From the NCBI RefSeq assembly GCF_023273855.1, contig NZ_CP096884.1:2852001-2916000 (forward strand): a DNA stretch of 64,000 bases, given 5' to 3'. This document shows, piece after piece, positions 11,301 to 18,501 of the stretch (positions are counted from its first letter, which is position 1; the number at the start of each line of letters is the position of its first letter). The translations under genes and the position numbers were made by a program. The notes beneath the pieces are model-generated. The model did not search any database. It was not told where the DNA came from and worked only from the letters and a program-made list of their open reading frames with translations. This DNA comes from Seonamhaeicola sp. ML3 (GTDB taxonomy: Bacteria; Bacteroidota; Bacteroidia; Flavobacteriales; Flavobacteriaceae).

Positions 11301-14300
11301 AGCTAGTAGCTTCTCCTGTACTAGCAGAAGAGGTATCTGCAGTACATTCTACTGTGATATCGGCAGGCACTGTTAATGAAGGTGCCGTTGTGTCTTCAAT
11401 GGTGAATGTCGCCGTAGTAGTGCTCGAGTTTCCACAGTCATCTGTTGCTGTAAAGGTTACAGTAGCCGTACCGGTCTCTCCACAATCATCGCTAAGCGCG
11501 CTGAAGTCGTTGGACCAAGTGACATTGCTACAAGCATCTGAAGCTACAGCGCCACCGTTGTTTGCCAACCAGGTATTAAGGTCTGATGTATTTCCAGCCC
11601 CGTCACATTCCACAGTACTATTGCTAGCTGCTGTATTGATGGTAGGAGGCGTTGTGTCTTCAATAGTGAATGTCGCCGCAGTAGTGCTCGAGTTTCCACA
11701 GTCATCAGTTGCTGTGAAGGTTACAGTAGCCGTACCAGTCTCTCCACAATCATCGCTAAGTGCGCTGAAGTCGTTGGACCAAGTGACATTGCTACAAGCA
11801 TCTGAAGCTACAGCGCCACCGTTGTTTGCCAACCAGGTATTAAGGTCTGATGTATTTCCAGCTCCGTCACATTCCACAGTGCTATTGCTAGCTGCTGTAT
11901 CGATGGTAGCAGGCGTGGTGTCTTCAATAGTGAATGTCGCCGTAGTAGTGCTCGAGTTTCCACAGTCATCTGTTGCTGTAAAGGTAACAGTAGCCGTACC
12001 GGTCTCTCCACAATCATCGCTAAGTGCGCTGAAGTCGTTGGACCAAGTGACATTGCTACAAGTATCTGAAGCTACAGCGCCACCGTTATTTGCCAACCAA
12101 GTATTAAGGTCTGATGTATTTCCAGCTCCGTCACATTGTACAGTGTTATCACTAGCAGCAGTGTCAATTGTTGGAGGGGTATTGTCTGTAACAGTAAATG
12201 TTGCGGTTGTTGAATTAGAATTCCCACAATCGTCAGTAGCTGTGAAAACAATAGTTACTGAACCTGTCACTGCACAAATATAATTTATGTCAGTATAATC
12301 ATTCGACCATGTTACATCGCTACAAGAATCTGAGGCAGTTGCACCACCGTTAGAATTTAACCAAGCAGTTAATACAGCAATGGTGTCAGTTCCATCACAT
12401 TCGATAATACTATCGCTAGCAGCAGTATCGATTGTTGGAGGTGTAGTGTCTTCAATTGTAAAGATAGCTGTTGTCGTGCTCGTATTTCCACAGTCATCAG
12501 TTGCTGTAAATGTCACTGTAGCCGTACCGGTCTCACCACAATCATCGCTGAGTGTGCTAAAATCGTTAGACCAGGTTACACCACCACAAGTATCTGAAGC
12601 AGTAGCACCACCGTTGTTCGACAGCCAAGTATTTAAATCTGAAGTATTACCAGCACCGTCGCATTGTACAGTGCTATCGCTAGCAGGAGTGTCAATAGTT
12701 GGAGGTGTTGCGTCTTCAATGGTGAAGGTCGCTGTAGTTGTACTTGAATTTCCACAGTCATCTGTTGCTGTGAATGTCACAGTAGCCGAACCGGTTTCAC
12801 CACAGTCGTCACTAAGTGCGCTGAAGTCATTGGCCCAGGTTACGCCACCACAAGAATCTGAAGCGGTCGCCCCACCGTTGTTCGACAGCCAAGTATTTAA
12901 ATCTGAAGTATTACCGGCACCATCGCACTGCACAGTGCTATCACTAGCAGGAGTATCAATTGTAGGAGCGGTAGTATCTATTATTGTTATCGTTTGAGTA
13001 AAATTAGCTAATGTTTCACCACATTCATCAGTAAAACTCCAACTGTTTGTATAGGTTCCCGCATTTTGACAATTAACGTCTTCAACAAATGGTCCACTTG
13101 TTTTTACTAATGTAGGAGTACATATGTTAGTACTAGGGAATAGTGCTTGAGCATTATTCAATTCATTTATGTCATCACATTCAATCGTTCTATCTAGGCT
13201 GTTTGGTAGCGTTTGCCAAGATATACTCGGTTGATTTATGTTAATTAGTATAGGGTCTTTTATTCCTACACCACAGGCATCAAGATTTGCAGAACTGTTT
13301 GTAGTTACCACCTCTGGATTTTGTTCACCTGAATAACTAGCTATAAGTTGTAAATTAAAATCAAGATCACAGTTGTCTTCTAAGAAGAAACAGGCATCTT
13401 TAACTTGAAAATCAAAATCTATATTAAATCCAGGGTCACCGGCCTCAACAATATCGTCAGGAATTGAAAACTCAACAAAGTTAGTGACTGGATTATAAGT
13501 ATATGTCACTCCAGTAGGGAAAGATGGAGTAGGTATTAGGTTATCCTCAACTAACATTACTTGTGGAGGTAAAGTAGCTGATATTTTCAAGTCTTTGGCA
13601 TTATCATTTCCTTTATTCTCAATTGAAAAGCTTCCACCAAAAGTATCTCCAGGATTAAATGTGGTAGAGGCAGTATCTAAAGTTAATTGAATATTACTAA
13701 AGTCAGGGGCCCAAATATCAACAGATAAACCTAATAAAAATAAACCATACGTTTCTTGGTTTGAAGTTAGTCTTATTGTTGCAGATGTTTGGTTATTCCC
13801 TATTATTGTATTTCCAGGGTTGTCCAATTGAAACACAGCAGCATCAAAACCTAATGTGTTTGTACTTGCAGGAACCCTGTCTAAAAAGTTGTTGTTATCA
13901 ATTGTAATTCTACTATTGAAGAAATTTGATGTTGTTCTTATCGGAGCTGTTGGTGAGGTTGATAAATCAATAAATGTATTAGAAACATTTTCAATTTGTA
14001 GTCTATCCCCTCCATAACCTTGGTCTCCTTCCAAGGCACCAACTAATATGTTAGCACTAACATTACCAGTAGGTACAGTTTGGAATCCATTGAAGTCTAT
14101 ATTATAACTTCCACTGCCATTTTTTACATGGGCATACCCATCAAAGATTGCAATATTTTTTCTTGGTAGTGTTGGGCTTTCGTATACGAACACTATTTGC
14201 CATCCACCAGAAACACCTGTAGGTATTCCTGTTTGATAATCGTTCAACGAACCAATTTTACCTTCAACATTCGCTACCTGATAGGTTCCGTAAGGGCTAA

Positions 14301-14850
14301 TGCTGTTGTTCATTAAGTTAGTAACTTCAGTAGTAATCTCTTTCACACATATATAAGGAGCGTTACTAAATCTCGTATCTAGACCTCTGTAAATTACTTC
14401 ATCTGCTGTATAGGTTGTATAAGCAGTTTCAGATGGAAGCATTAGTTTAATATCATTAAAATTCCATGTTGGTTGGTTGTCCGATCCTGGACCAGAAGGT
14501 TCTTGATCGGCAGCAGCCCAATACAGATAAACTTTTTTGATATTTAAACAACTAGCTCCAGGGGCAGGGTTAGCAAAATCTGCATTACTGGAGTTAAAAG
14601 TGGTAGCATCATTGTCTATGTCAACATAGACCAGGTTTGAAAAACCATCGTTGTTGCCTCCTCCTGTATAGTTTCCCGTAGCCGAAGTAGAAATGGTATT
14701 GTTTGCTATGATTGTAAAATCCCCGTTTACGGCTTCATTAAATCTTGGCGTAAAAGCCTGCTGCAACTGTGCACTTACGTACACACTAGATAACAGAAAA
14801 ACTACAAGAGTAAGTTTTGAAGCGTTTATAGATTTGGTAAAAATTTTCAT
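5326..14850 (-). CDS. Giant T9SS type B adhesin with about 29 HYR-like modules
   Basis: A 3174-aa secreted surface protein. A signal peptide ends near residue 27 (VYVSAQ). An N-terminal beta-rich head (about 30-390) starts with FTPRFNEAVNGDFTII and contains VYLYWAAAD and WQIVFVYE. A DUF11-like domain (about 385-530) follows. About 29 HYR/Ig-like modules (about 550-2975) each begin with a DTTAP or DTTPP-type motif and carry about four cysteines in VEC, DTCG, CG and ATDxCGN contexts. The C-terminal about 95 residues form a type B (gliding-motility-associated) sorting domain: ITPNGDQFNETF, VKIFNRWGALVYES, NGTYYYIINIKD. I expect T9SS export and attachment at the surface through the PorP/SprF protein encoded just downstream. 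Long near-identical DNA repeats in the stalk could make its length variable. Ligand unknown; adhesion is inferred. Confidence 0.9.
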   Translation of the reverse strand: MKIFTKSINASKLTLVVFLLSSVYVSAQLQQAFTPRFNEAVNGDFTIIANNTISTSATGNYTGGGNNDGFSNLVYVDIDNDATTFNSSNADFANPAPGASCLNIKKVYLYWAAADQEPSGPGSDNQPTWNFNDIKLMLPSETAYTTYTADEVIYRGLDTRFSNAPYICVKEITTEVTNLMNNSISPYGTYQVANVEGKIGSLNDYQTGIPTGVSGGWQIVFVYESPTLPRKNIAIFDGYAHVKNGSGSYNIDFNGFQTVPTGNVSANILVGALEGDQGYGGDRLQIENVSNTFIDLSTSPTAPIRTTSNFFNSRITIDNNNFLDRVPASTNTLGFDAAVFQLDNPGNTIIGNNQTSATIRLTSNQETYGLFLLGLSVDIWAPDFSNIQLTLDTASTTFNPGDTFGGSFSIENKGNDNAKDLKISATLPPQVMLVEDNLIPTPSFPTGVTYTYNPVTNFVEFSIPDDIVEAGDPGFNIDFDFQVKDACFFLEDNCDLDFNLQLIASYSGEQNPEVVTTNSSANLDACGVGIKDPILININQPSISWQTLPNSLDRTIECDDINELNNAQALFPSTNICTPTLVKTSGPFVEDVNCQNAGTYTNSWSFTDECGETLANFTQTITIIDTTAPTIDTPASDSTVQCDGAGNTSDLNTWLSNNGGATASDSCGGVTWANDFSALSDDCGETGSATVTFTATDDCGNSSTTTATFTIEDATPPTIDTPASDSTVQCDGAGNTSDLNTWLSNNGGATASDTCGGVTWSNDFSTLSDDCGETGTATVTFTATDDCGNTSTTTAIFTIEDTTPPTIDTAASDSIIECDGTDTIAVLTAWLNSNGGATASDSCSDVTWSNDYTDINYICAVTGSVTIVFTATDDCGNSNSTTATFTVTDNTPPTIDTAASDNTVQCDGAGNTSDLNTWLANNGGAVASDTCSNVTWSNDFSALSDDCGETGTATVTFTATDDCGNSSTTTATFTIEDTTPATIDTAASNSTVECDGAGNTSDLNTWLANNGGAVASDACSNVTWSNDFSALSDDCGETGTATVTFTATDDCGNSSTTAATFTIEDTTPPTINTAASNSTVECDGAGNTSDLNTWLANNGGAVASDACSNVTWSNDFSALSDDCGETGTATVTFTATDDCGNSSTTTATFTIEDTTAPSLTVPADITVECTADTSSASTGEATSSDTCGDVTITQSDATVAGPCGNTVIITRTWTATDACGNSTSQTQTITTEDTTAPTLNVPADVTIECTEDESSANTGLATGSDTCGDVTITESDAVVTACGNSKTITRTWTATDACGNSTSGTQTITVEDTTPPTLTVPADVTIECTEDESSANTGVATASDTCGDVTITESDNVVESCGNTKTITRTWTATDACGNETSNTQTITVVDTTPPVIDNTNTANIEIECGVTDPTDLDDWLNNNAGATATDTCGTVAWSNDYGSDNSVQCDNGAITVTFTATDECGNSSSTTATYLIKDTDAPTITQQASNETVECDGAGNTSDLNTWLSNNGGATATDACSTVTWSNDFSALSDDCGETGSATVTFTATDACGNTSTTTATFTIEDTTAPSLTLPDDVTVECTDDTSSANTGVATSTDTCGNVTITQSDVSVAGPCGNTVVITRTWTATDECGNATSAVQTITTEDTTPPTLTVPADVTIECTEDESSANNGVATASDTCGDVTITESDNVVESCGNTKTITRTWTATDACGNETSNTQTITVVDTIPPVIDNTNTANIEIECGVTDISNLDDWLNNNAGATATDTCGIVAWSNDYGSDNSVQCDNGAITVTFTATDECGNSSSTTATYLIKDTDAPTITQQASNETVECDGAGNTSDLNTWLSNNGGATATDACSTVTWSNDFSALSDDCGETGSATVTFTATDACGNTSTTTATFTIEDTTAPSLTLPDDVTVECTDDTSSANTGVATSTDTCGNVTITQSDVSVAGPCGNTVVITRTWTATDECGNATSAVQTITTEDTTPPTLTVPADVTIECTEDESSANNGVATASDTCGDVTITESDNVVESCGNTKTITRTWTATDACGNETSNTQTITVVDTIPPVIDNTNTANIEIECGVTDISNLDDWLNNNAGATATDTCGIVAWSNDYGSDNSVQCDNGAITVTFTATDECGNSSSTTATYLIKDTDAPTITQQASNETVECDGAGNTSDLNTWLSNNGGATATDACSTVTWSNDFSALSDDCGETGSATVTFTATDACGNTSTTTATFTIEDTTAPSLTLPDDVTVECTDDTSSANTGVATSTDTCGNVTITQSDVSVAGLCGNTVVITRTWTATDECGNATSAVQTITTEDTTPPTLTVPADVTIECTEDESSANNGVATASDTCGDVTITESDNVVESCGNTKTITRTWTATDACGNETSNTQTITVVDTTPPVIDNTNTANIEIECGIGDTASDLDNWLNNNAGATATDTCGTVTWSNNYGSDTSVQCDNGAITVTFTATDECGNASTTTATYLVKDTQGPTVDTAQGALDVTIECSDVDGLSNALSQAPTASDDCSEVTIQLVSDITTQDPDCPNAYVQVRTWNFTDACDNVSENFVQTITIVDTTAPELTLPANVSAECSDDLSPVSFGVATATDNCDTNPIITFSDVRTDGECSGTFTITRTWTATDACGNSISADQIISTSDTTAPDFDQSVLPADVTVECTGVPSAETLTATDNCGDATVTVEDVRTDGNCPSNYTITRTYTATDDCGLTKTHVQIITVQDTTAPEFVESLPLATLVVECDSVPDAETLTATDNCGSASVTVEDIRTDGTCPNNYTIARTWTATDECGLTTTHTQTIIVQDTTAPVFESDLPGNVTVECDEIPDVSTIEASDNCGEAVVTVEDVRTDGDCPSNYIISRTWTATDECGLTTTHTQIITVQDTTAPTPSSTYEEVIDVSCTDIPEAPELTFTDNCTSNITVVFNETSTYEELAYEDYTITRTWTVRDECNNEAVYTQIVNVTLDEVITDVTAPDWCFDEGIVNLNDFIDSELNTDGSWEMIEGDTAATLNGNIFNPTTLELSFDFLPDDGGIDYRFRYTTTDGTCINITEVTMNVHADCVVLPCGEKDVVISKAITPNGDQFNETFEIGGIELCGFEYEVKIFNRWGALVYESDNYQNDWNGTSSGSSFGNAGQVPNGTYYYIINIKDSGLPPFTGPVYVGTK
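7605..10915. repeat. Near-identical 1005-bp tandem array inside the adhesin gene
   Basis: The sequence ATTACCGGCGGT recurs at 7646, 8651, 9656 and 10661, exactly 1005 bp apart. The intervening bases are almost identical: differences I saw include AAAGTCC versus AAGGTCC near 7989/8996 and GTGTCG versus GTATTG after the anchor. There are three full units and a fourth partial unit of about 250 bp. Each unit encodes 335 residues made of four different HYR-like modules, so whole units can be gained or lost in frame. The array appears richer in G+C than the flanking modules. Confidence 0.95.
11390..12180. repeat. 264-bp tandem repeats (three copies) inside the adhesin gene
   Basis: The TGGACCAAGTGACATTGCTA stretch recurs at 11511, 11775 and 12039, a period of 264 bp (88 codons, one HYR-like module). 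The copies are very similar in DNA but differ at scattered third positions, so this array looks older or less homogenised than the 1005-bp one. Confidence 0.9.
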
Positions 14851-14880
14851 AAGCCTATACTTAATGATTTGTTTGTGTTT

Positions 14881-15426
14881 TTAGTGACCCAATAAGTTCG
14901 GATTAGGTATTACGGTTCTTATTATAACATGCTCTCTAATAGAAGAATCATCGGGACCTACTATAATCTTATGATATAAAGATGAGCCTTGTTCTGTGTT
15001 ATTAGTTCTCAAAACTTTTACGTAAAATTTAACTTCAGAAAATGAATCAACCGTTATGAAATTTATAACGGCATTTTTACTTTCATTTAAAAAACTGATT
15101 GTTAAACTTTCAGATTCTTGAATTTCTGAGTTATCCTCTTGATAACTTTTCCCTTCTTTATTATTAATTACGTCTTCATATTCTAATTTGGGTTTAACAC
15201 CTAAACTAGATAGAGAGTAATTTACTTTTGAAGATGTATTGTTTGTAACAGAGAGTAAATGTACATGCTCTGCATTAATATCAGGTTGATCACTGTAGTT
15301 TAAAATCTCTAGTTTGAAATCATCAACTGTTTGTGCCAACACTACTTGGGTATTAAGCAAAAAAGTAGACAATAAAAAAGTTGAAAGAAGACCTTTTCCT
15401 AATTTTACTAAGAATTTAATTCCCAT
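14881..15426 (-). CDS. Small secreted protein of unknown function, head of the adhesin operon
   Basis: A 181-aa exported protein. A long signal peptide spans about residues 1-31 and ends VVLAQ; it includes an internal duplication (STFLLSTFLL). The mature part is beta-rich with no cysteine, for example VHLLSVTNNTSSKVNYSL and EVKFYVKVLRT, which resembles an immunoglobulin-like fold, but I do not recognise a family. It lacks a T9SS sorting domain, so it is probably periplasmic. It lies 30 bases upstream of the giant adhesin on the same strand. That makes it the first gene of the operon and a candidate chaperone or accessory of the adhesin; this role is inferred from position only. Confidence 0.75.
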   Translation of the reverse strand: MGIKFLVKLGKGLLSTFLLSTFLLNTQVVLAQTVDDFKLEILNYSDQPDINAEHVHLLSVTNNTSSKVNYSLSSLGVKPKLEYEDVINNKEGKSYQEDNSEIQESESLTISFLNESKNAVINFITVDSFSEVKFYVKVLRTNNTEQGSSLYHKIIVGPDDSSIREHVIIRTVIPNPNLLGH

Positions 15427-15878
15427 ACTTCAATGTGTTTTGTTAATCAATTTATTATAAAGACACAATAGCAAAAAAATTGTCACTACTATTGGCTAAT
15501 GTCTCATAGTTAATTTAAACAACGATAAAGTTTTCGAGGGAAAAACTGAGAAGGAGCAGTACTATTTATTGTACTGTATATAGAGTCGAAATTTAGATTT
15601 GGGGTCATAATTTTGAATAATTATATACAATAACAAAAAAAACAACTACAGGTTATTAGCTCAAAAATTCGAGTTAAACCACTTAATTATTCGATTAACA
15701 GTATTAAGAATACTTTTAATCTGCCGATAAGTGCTCTTAAACGAAAACTGCATTGTTGTTTATATTAACTCCATTATCAAGTTTAAATATTATTTCATTT
15801 AAATTTACGTCACAAATAAATTGAATTAAATCGAGAAAAACAACTTTTTGTCGATAAAAAACGCATTTAATCGAAATA
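15427..15878. other. Intergenic region between the divergent adhesin and sixA/spr loci
   Basis: This 452-bp AT-rich gap separates divergent transcription units. I see a perfect 6-bp inverted repeat CAGTAC-N8-GTACTG (15557-15576) and a plus-strand -7 box TAGATTTG at 15594-15601. I found no convincing minus-strand promoter and no ORF worth calling. Confidence 0.5.
15594..15601 (+). promoter_or_regulatory. Putative -7 box for the sixA-like gene
   Basis: TAGATTTG matches the Bacteroidota -7 consensus TAnnTTTG. A TTG at 15569-15571 sits 22 bases upstream, longer than the usual 19, and overlaps the CAGTAC inverted repeat. It would give a leader of about 270 bases before the gene at 15879. Confidence 0.3.
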
Positions 15879-16370
15879 ATGAAATCTTTAACTATAGTAA
15901 GACATGCCAAGTCATCATGGAAATATGATGTAATTGATTACGAGCGACCTCTGAAAGAAAGAGGCATAAACGATGCTAAAACAATAGCACAATGTTTAAG
16001 AAAAAAAAGCATTCATTATGATAAGATTTTATCTAGTGATGCATTGAGAGCCAGGTCTACTGCTGAAATATTCATCAAAAATTTAGATCTAAACTCAGAG
16101 CTTTTAGAGTTTAATCACAAATTATATGATTTTGAAGGCAGGGACTTAATAAATGTTATTAAGAAGTGTGATGATAAGATTAATAATTTACTGTTGTTTG
16201 GTCATAACCATGCTATAACAGCGTTTGTTAATAGTTATGGTAGCATATTTATTGATAATATTCCTACAAGTGGTGTAGTGATTATTGAATTTAAAATTAA
16301 TTCTTGGCAAGAACTGAAACCAGGTAATACATTAGTTAAATTGTTTCCTAAAGAATTAAATATGAAGTAA
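15879..16370 (+). CDS. sixA: SixA-type histidine phosphatase family protein
   Basis: A 163-aa cytoplasmic phosphatase of the histidine (RHG) phosphatase superfamily. The catalytic motif VRHAKSSW places the phospho-accepting His at residue 9, and the second His lies in LFGHNHAI (about residues 106-112). The KSSW extension and the short size are typical of SixA, which dephosphorylates phosphohistidine in Hpt domains in E. coli; the substrate here is unknown. It begins the plus-strand gene run that leads to the spr operon. A SixA-type gene upstream of sprBCDF-like genes agrees with the F. johnsoniae arrangement as I remember it. Function as a phosphatase is well supported; the physiological target is not. 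Confidence 0.85.
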   Translation: MKSLTIVRHAKSSWKYDVIDYERPLKERGINDAKTIAQCLRKKSIHYDKILSSDALRARSTAEIFIKNLDLNSELLEFNHKLYDFEGRDLINVIKKCDDKINNLLLFGHNHAITAFVNSYGSIFIDNIPTSGVVIIEFKINSWQELKPGNTLVKLFPKELNMK

Positions 16371-16472
16371 AAACCTACTTATTACCGATTAAAAGTAAAA
16401 TAATTAGACAAAATGATTGTTTTTTACGTTAAAATGTATAAATTAGCCAACTAAACCACAAATCTTACCATA

Positions 16473-16919
16473 ATGAAATTTAAATTAATCCTGGTTTTTC
16501 TTGGTTGCTTCCTTTTCTTTGGGACAAGTTTTGCACAAAAAAAGAAAGACCCGAAAAGTATAATCAGTGATAGAGTTGCTATAAAGAAATATCATAGTAA
16601 ATCTGAATTGGATGGCAAGCAAAAGGGAGAGTTATTAGTACTTTATGTAGAAAGAATAGAAAGCTTAGTTCAATTATTACCATATATAGCATTTGCAACA
16701 AAGCCAGGTATAACATTATCAACTTTGGGCATTCCTAATGATAGTGATAATAGGAAAGCTCTTGACGATCAATTTGATGCTACATCAGAGTTTTTAAAAC
16801 AAAATGAAGAGTTTCAAAAGAGAATATTACCATATTCGGATACTGATGATTTAATTTCTGCTATTTTATTTTATGAGGACACTTTAAAATCCTTACATGA
16901 ATATAGTGAGTTTCATTAA
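16473..16919 (+). CDS. Small exported protein of unknown function
   Basis: A 148-aa protein with a clear signal peptide (about 1-21, ends TSFAQ) followed by a basic patch KKKDPK. The mature part is mostly helical and acidic (ERIESLVQLLPYIAF, DDQFDATSEFLKQNEEFQKR). There is no cysteine and no T9SS sorting domain, so it should be periplasmic. I do not recognise a family. It lies about 100 bases after the phosphatase gene and is followed by a terminator, which separates it from the spr-like operon. Its position next to that operon is the only hint of function. Confidence 0.8.
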   Translation: MKFKLILVFLGCFLFFGTSFAQKKKDPKSIISDRVAIKKYHSKSELDGKQKGELLVLYVERIESLVQLLPYIAFATKPGITLSTLGIPNDSDNRKALDDQFDATSEFLKQNEEFQKRILPYSDTDDLISAILFYEDTLKSLHEYSEFH

Positions 16920-16945
16920 AAATCTTTTTCTGTAAATACAATATC

Positions 16946-16971
16946 AAGGGCCTTTATGGGCTCTTTTTTTT
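16946..16971 (+). terminator. Rho-independent terminator before the spr-like operon
   Basis: AAGGGCC and GGCTCTT (one G-U pair) enclose the loop TTTATG and are followed by a run of T to 16971. It ends the sixA / small exported protein unit. Confidence 0.7.
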
Positions 16972-17052
16972 GATTCAACACTCGATAAAAGGCATAATAT
17001 TATTTTTTTTGAAAGATTATTATTTCAAAATAAAAGTATTTCGTCGATTTTT

Positions 17053-17082
17053 TTTGTGTTTTGTGGATTTTATCTATATTTG
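17053..17082 (+). promoter_or_regulatory. Promoter of the sprCDBF-like operon
   Basis: TTTG at 17053-17056, an 18-base spacer, then TATATTTG at 17075-17082 match the Bacteroidota sigma-A consensus (-33 TTTG, -7 TAnnTTTG). It lies between the terminator at 16946-16971 and the ATG at 17127, giving a leader of about 35-40 bases. Confidence 0.65.
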
Positions 17083-17126
17083 AAACAGAAACCCAATTCT
17101 ATCAAAATAATTTAAAATGATTCGCC

Positions 17127-18449
17127 ATGAAAAATTTTAAAGGTTTAGCCTATATATTTTTATTGTTTATAATAACTGGTCTAGAAGCACAACAAGAGAA
17201 AGGCATTGTTGGTGCCTCCAATTGGTTAGATAATTGGACTGAATTCAATCCAAAGCAAGTTTATCACAGGGAACCAACTACAATCATTTCAGGAAATATA
17301 ACCCAAGACACGAAACTCTACAAAAGAGACACGTATTTACTCGTTGGTAGTGTATTTGTATCAAATAATGCTATTCTCAGTATAGAGCCAGGAACGGTTA
17401 TTCTTGCTGATTATACTTCAAGCGCTTCATTGACTATATCTAAAGGTGCCAAAATTTTGGCTGAGGGTACAGAAACTGATCCAATAATTTTTTCTTCCAA
17501 CAGAAGTATTAAACATTCTGGTGATTGGGGTGGTTTAATATTGTTAGGTGATGCACCTCTCAATAAATTCGGAAATGGCTCGGTATCAAGTTTGTATACT
17601 AATTTAGATTCGTCCAACTATACCAATGTGAACTATGGAGGTGAAGATATGTGTAGTGATTCGGGGATATTAAAATACGTTAGAATTGAATATGCTGGAA
17701 AGCGAGTTCGAGGCGCTGGTTATCTTAATGGGTTGCTGTTAGCTGGTGTAGGAAATAAAACGACACTAGAAAATATAATGGTTAGCCATAGTGCCGGCGA
17801 TGGTTTTGAAATTTTAGGAGGAGAAGTTAATCTAAATAAAGCTATTAGTTTCAAGAATAGCAGTAATGACTTTAAATTCAATTACGGTGCCCAATGTAAG
17901 TTGGACAATTCTTTAGTTATAAGGTCTCCATATGTGTCTAGCAGCGAGGGGTCTAGATGTCTTCAAATACTTTCTTATGATAATAAAGGTGAAATGGATT
18001 TCTCAAAAAAGGAAACTTATGTTCAGGCAGAAAACCTCACCATGTTAAACGATAGTAGAAATTTAGAGGAAGATATTGAAAAAGGATTAGTAAATGAAGC
18101 CCTTTATGTCGCTACTAATGCAAAGTTGGAGATGAACAAAACGGTAATCTCGGGTTTTAATCCGGCTGTTGTTCTAGACGATGAAATTAGCATTAATCAG
18201 GAGAATCTAGAAAAAATAAAGTTTACAGGTATGTATTTTAATAACTGTAACGGTAACATTTTTGTTGAAAATAACAGTAATAATGATGATTTAGAGAATT
18301 GGTATGGCAATGCATCATTCTTCAATGTATATTCTAAAAGTAATAACAACGAAACTTTTATTGACATAGAAAATAAAAGAAAACCTGATTATAGGTTGAG
18401 AATAAACAAGATTATTGCTACAAACAAAGATCCAGATTTAGAAGATTAA
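17127..18449 (+). CDS. Secreted right-handed beta-helix protein, first gene of the spr-like operon
   Basis: A 440-aa exported protein. The signal peptide is about residues 1-21 (ends GLEAQ). The body looks like a parallel beta-helix: ILSIEPGTVILADYTSSASL, then TISKGAKILAEGTETDPI, GDWGGLILLGDAPLN, ILKYVRIEYAG, TTLENIMVSHSAGDGFEILG. This type is common in surface proteins of Bacteroidota. It lacks a recognisable type A or B T9SS sorting domain; the C-terminus simply ends NKDPDLED, so it may stay periplasmic or be carried by a partner. A promoter lies directly upstream and the SprC-like gene follows after 52 bases. I infer a role in building or anchoring the SprB-type surface complex. Confidence 0.8.
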   Translation: MKNFKGLAYIFLLFIITGLEAQQEKGIVGASNWLDNWTEFNPKQVYHREPTTIISGNITQDTKLYKRDTYLLVGSVFVSNNAILSIEPGTVILADYTSSASLTISKGAKILAEGTETDPIIFSSNRSIKHSGDWGGLILLGDAPLNKFGNGSVSSLYTNLDSSNYTNVNYGGEDMCSDSGILKYVRIEYAGKRVRGAGYLNGLLLAGVGNKTTLENIMVSHSAGDGFEILGGEVNLNKAISFKNSSNDFKFNYGAQCKLDNSLVIRSPYVSSSEGSRCLQILSYDNKGEMDFSKKETYVQAENLTMLNDSRNLEEDIEKGLVNEALYVATNAKLEMNKTVISGFNPAVVLDDEISINQENLEKIKFTGMYFNNCNGNIFVENNSNNDDLENWYGNASFFNVYSKSNNNETFIDIENKRKPDYRLRINKIIATNKDPDLED

Positions 18450-18501
18450 TTAATGTGTGATTTGAAATAAATGATAATTAAAAGAGTACAAATAATATTT
18501 A

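Noticed and set aside
7366-12997. Long plus-strand open frames rich in Val, Ser and Ala opposite the adhesin gene
   Set aside because: They are antisense shadows of the repeated adhesin modules; their lengths repeat with the 1005-bp period, and they have no promoters or family motifs.
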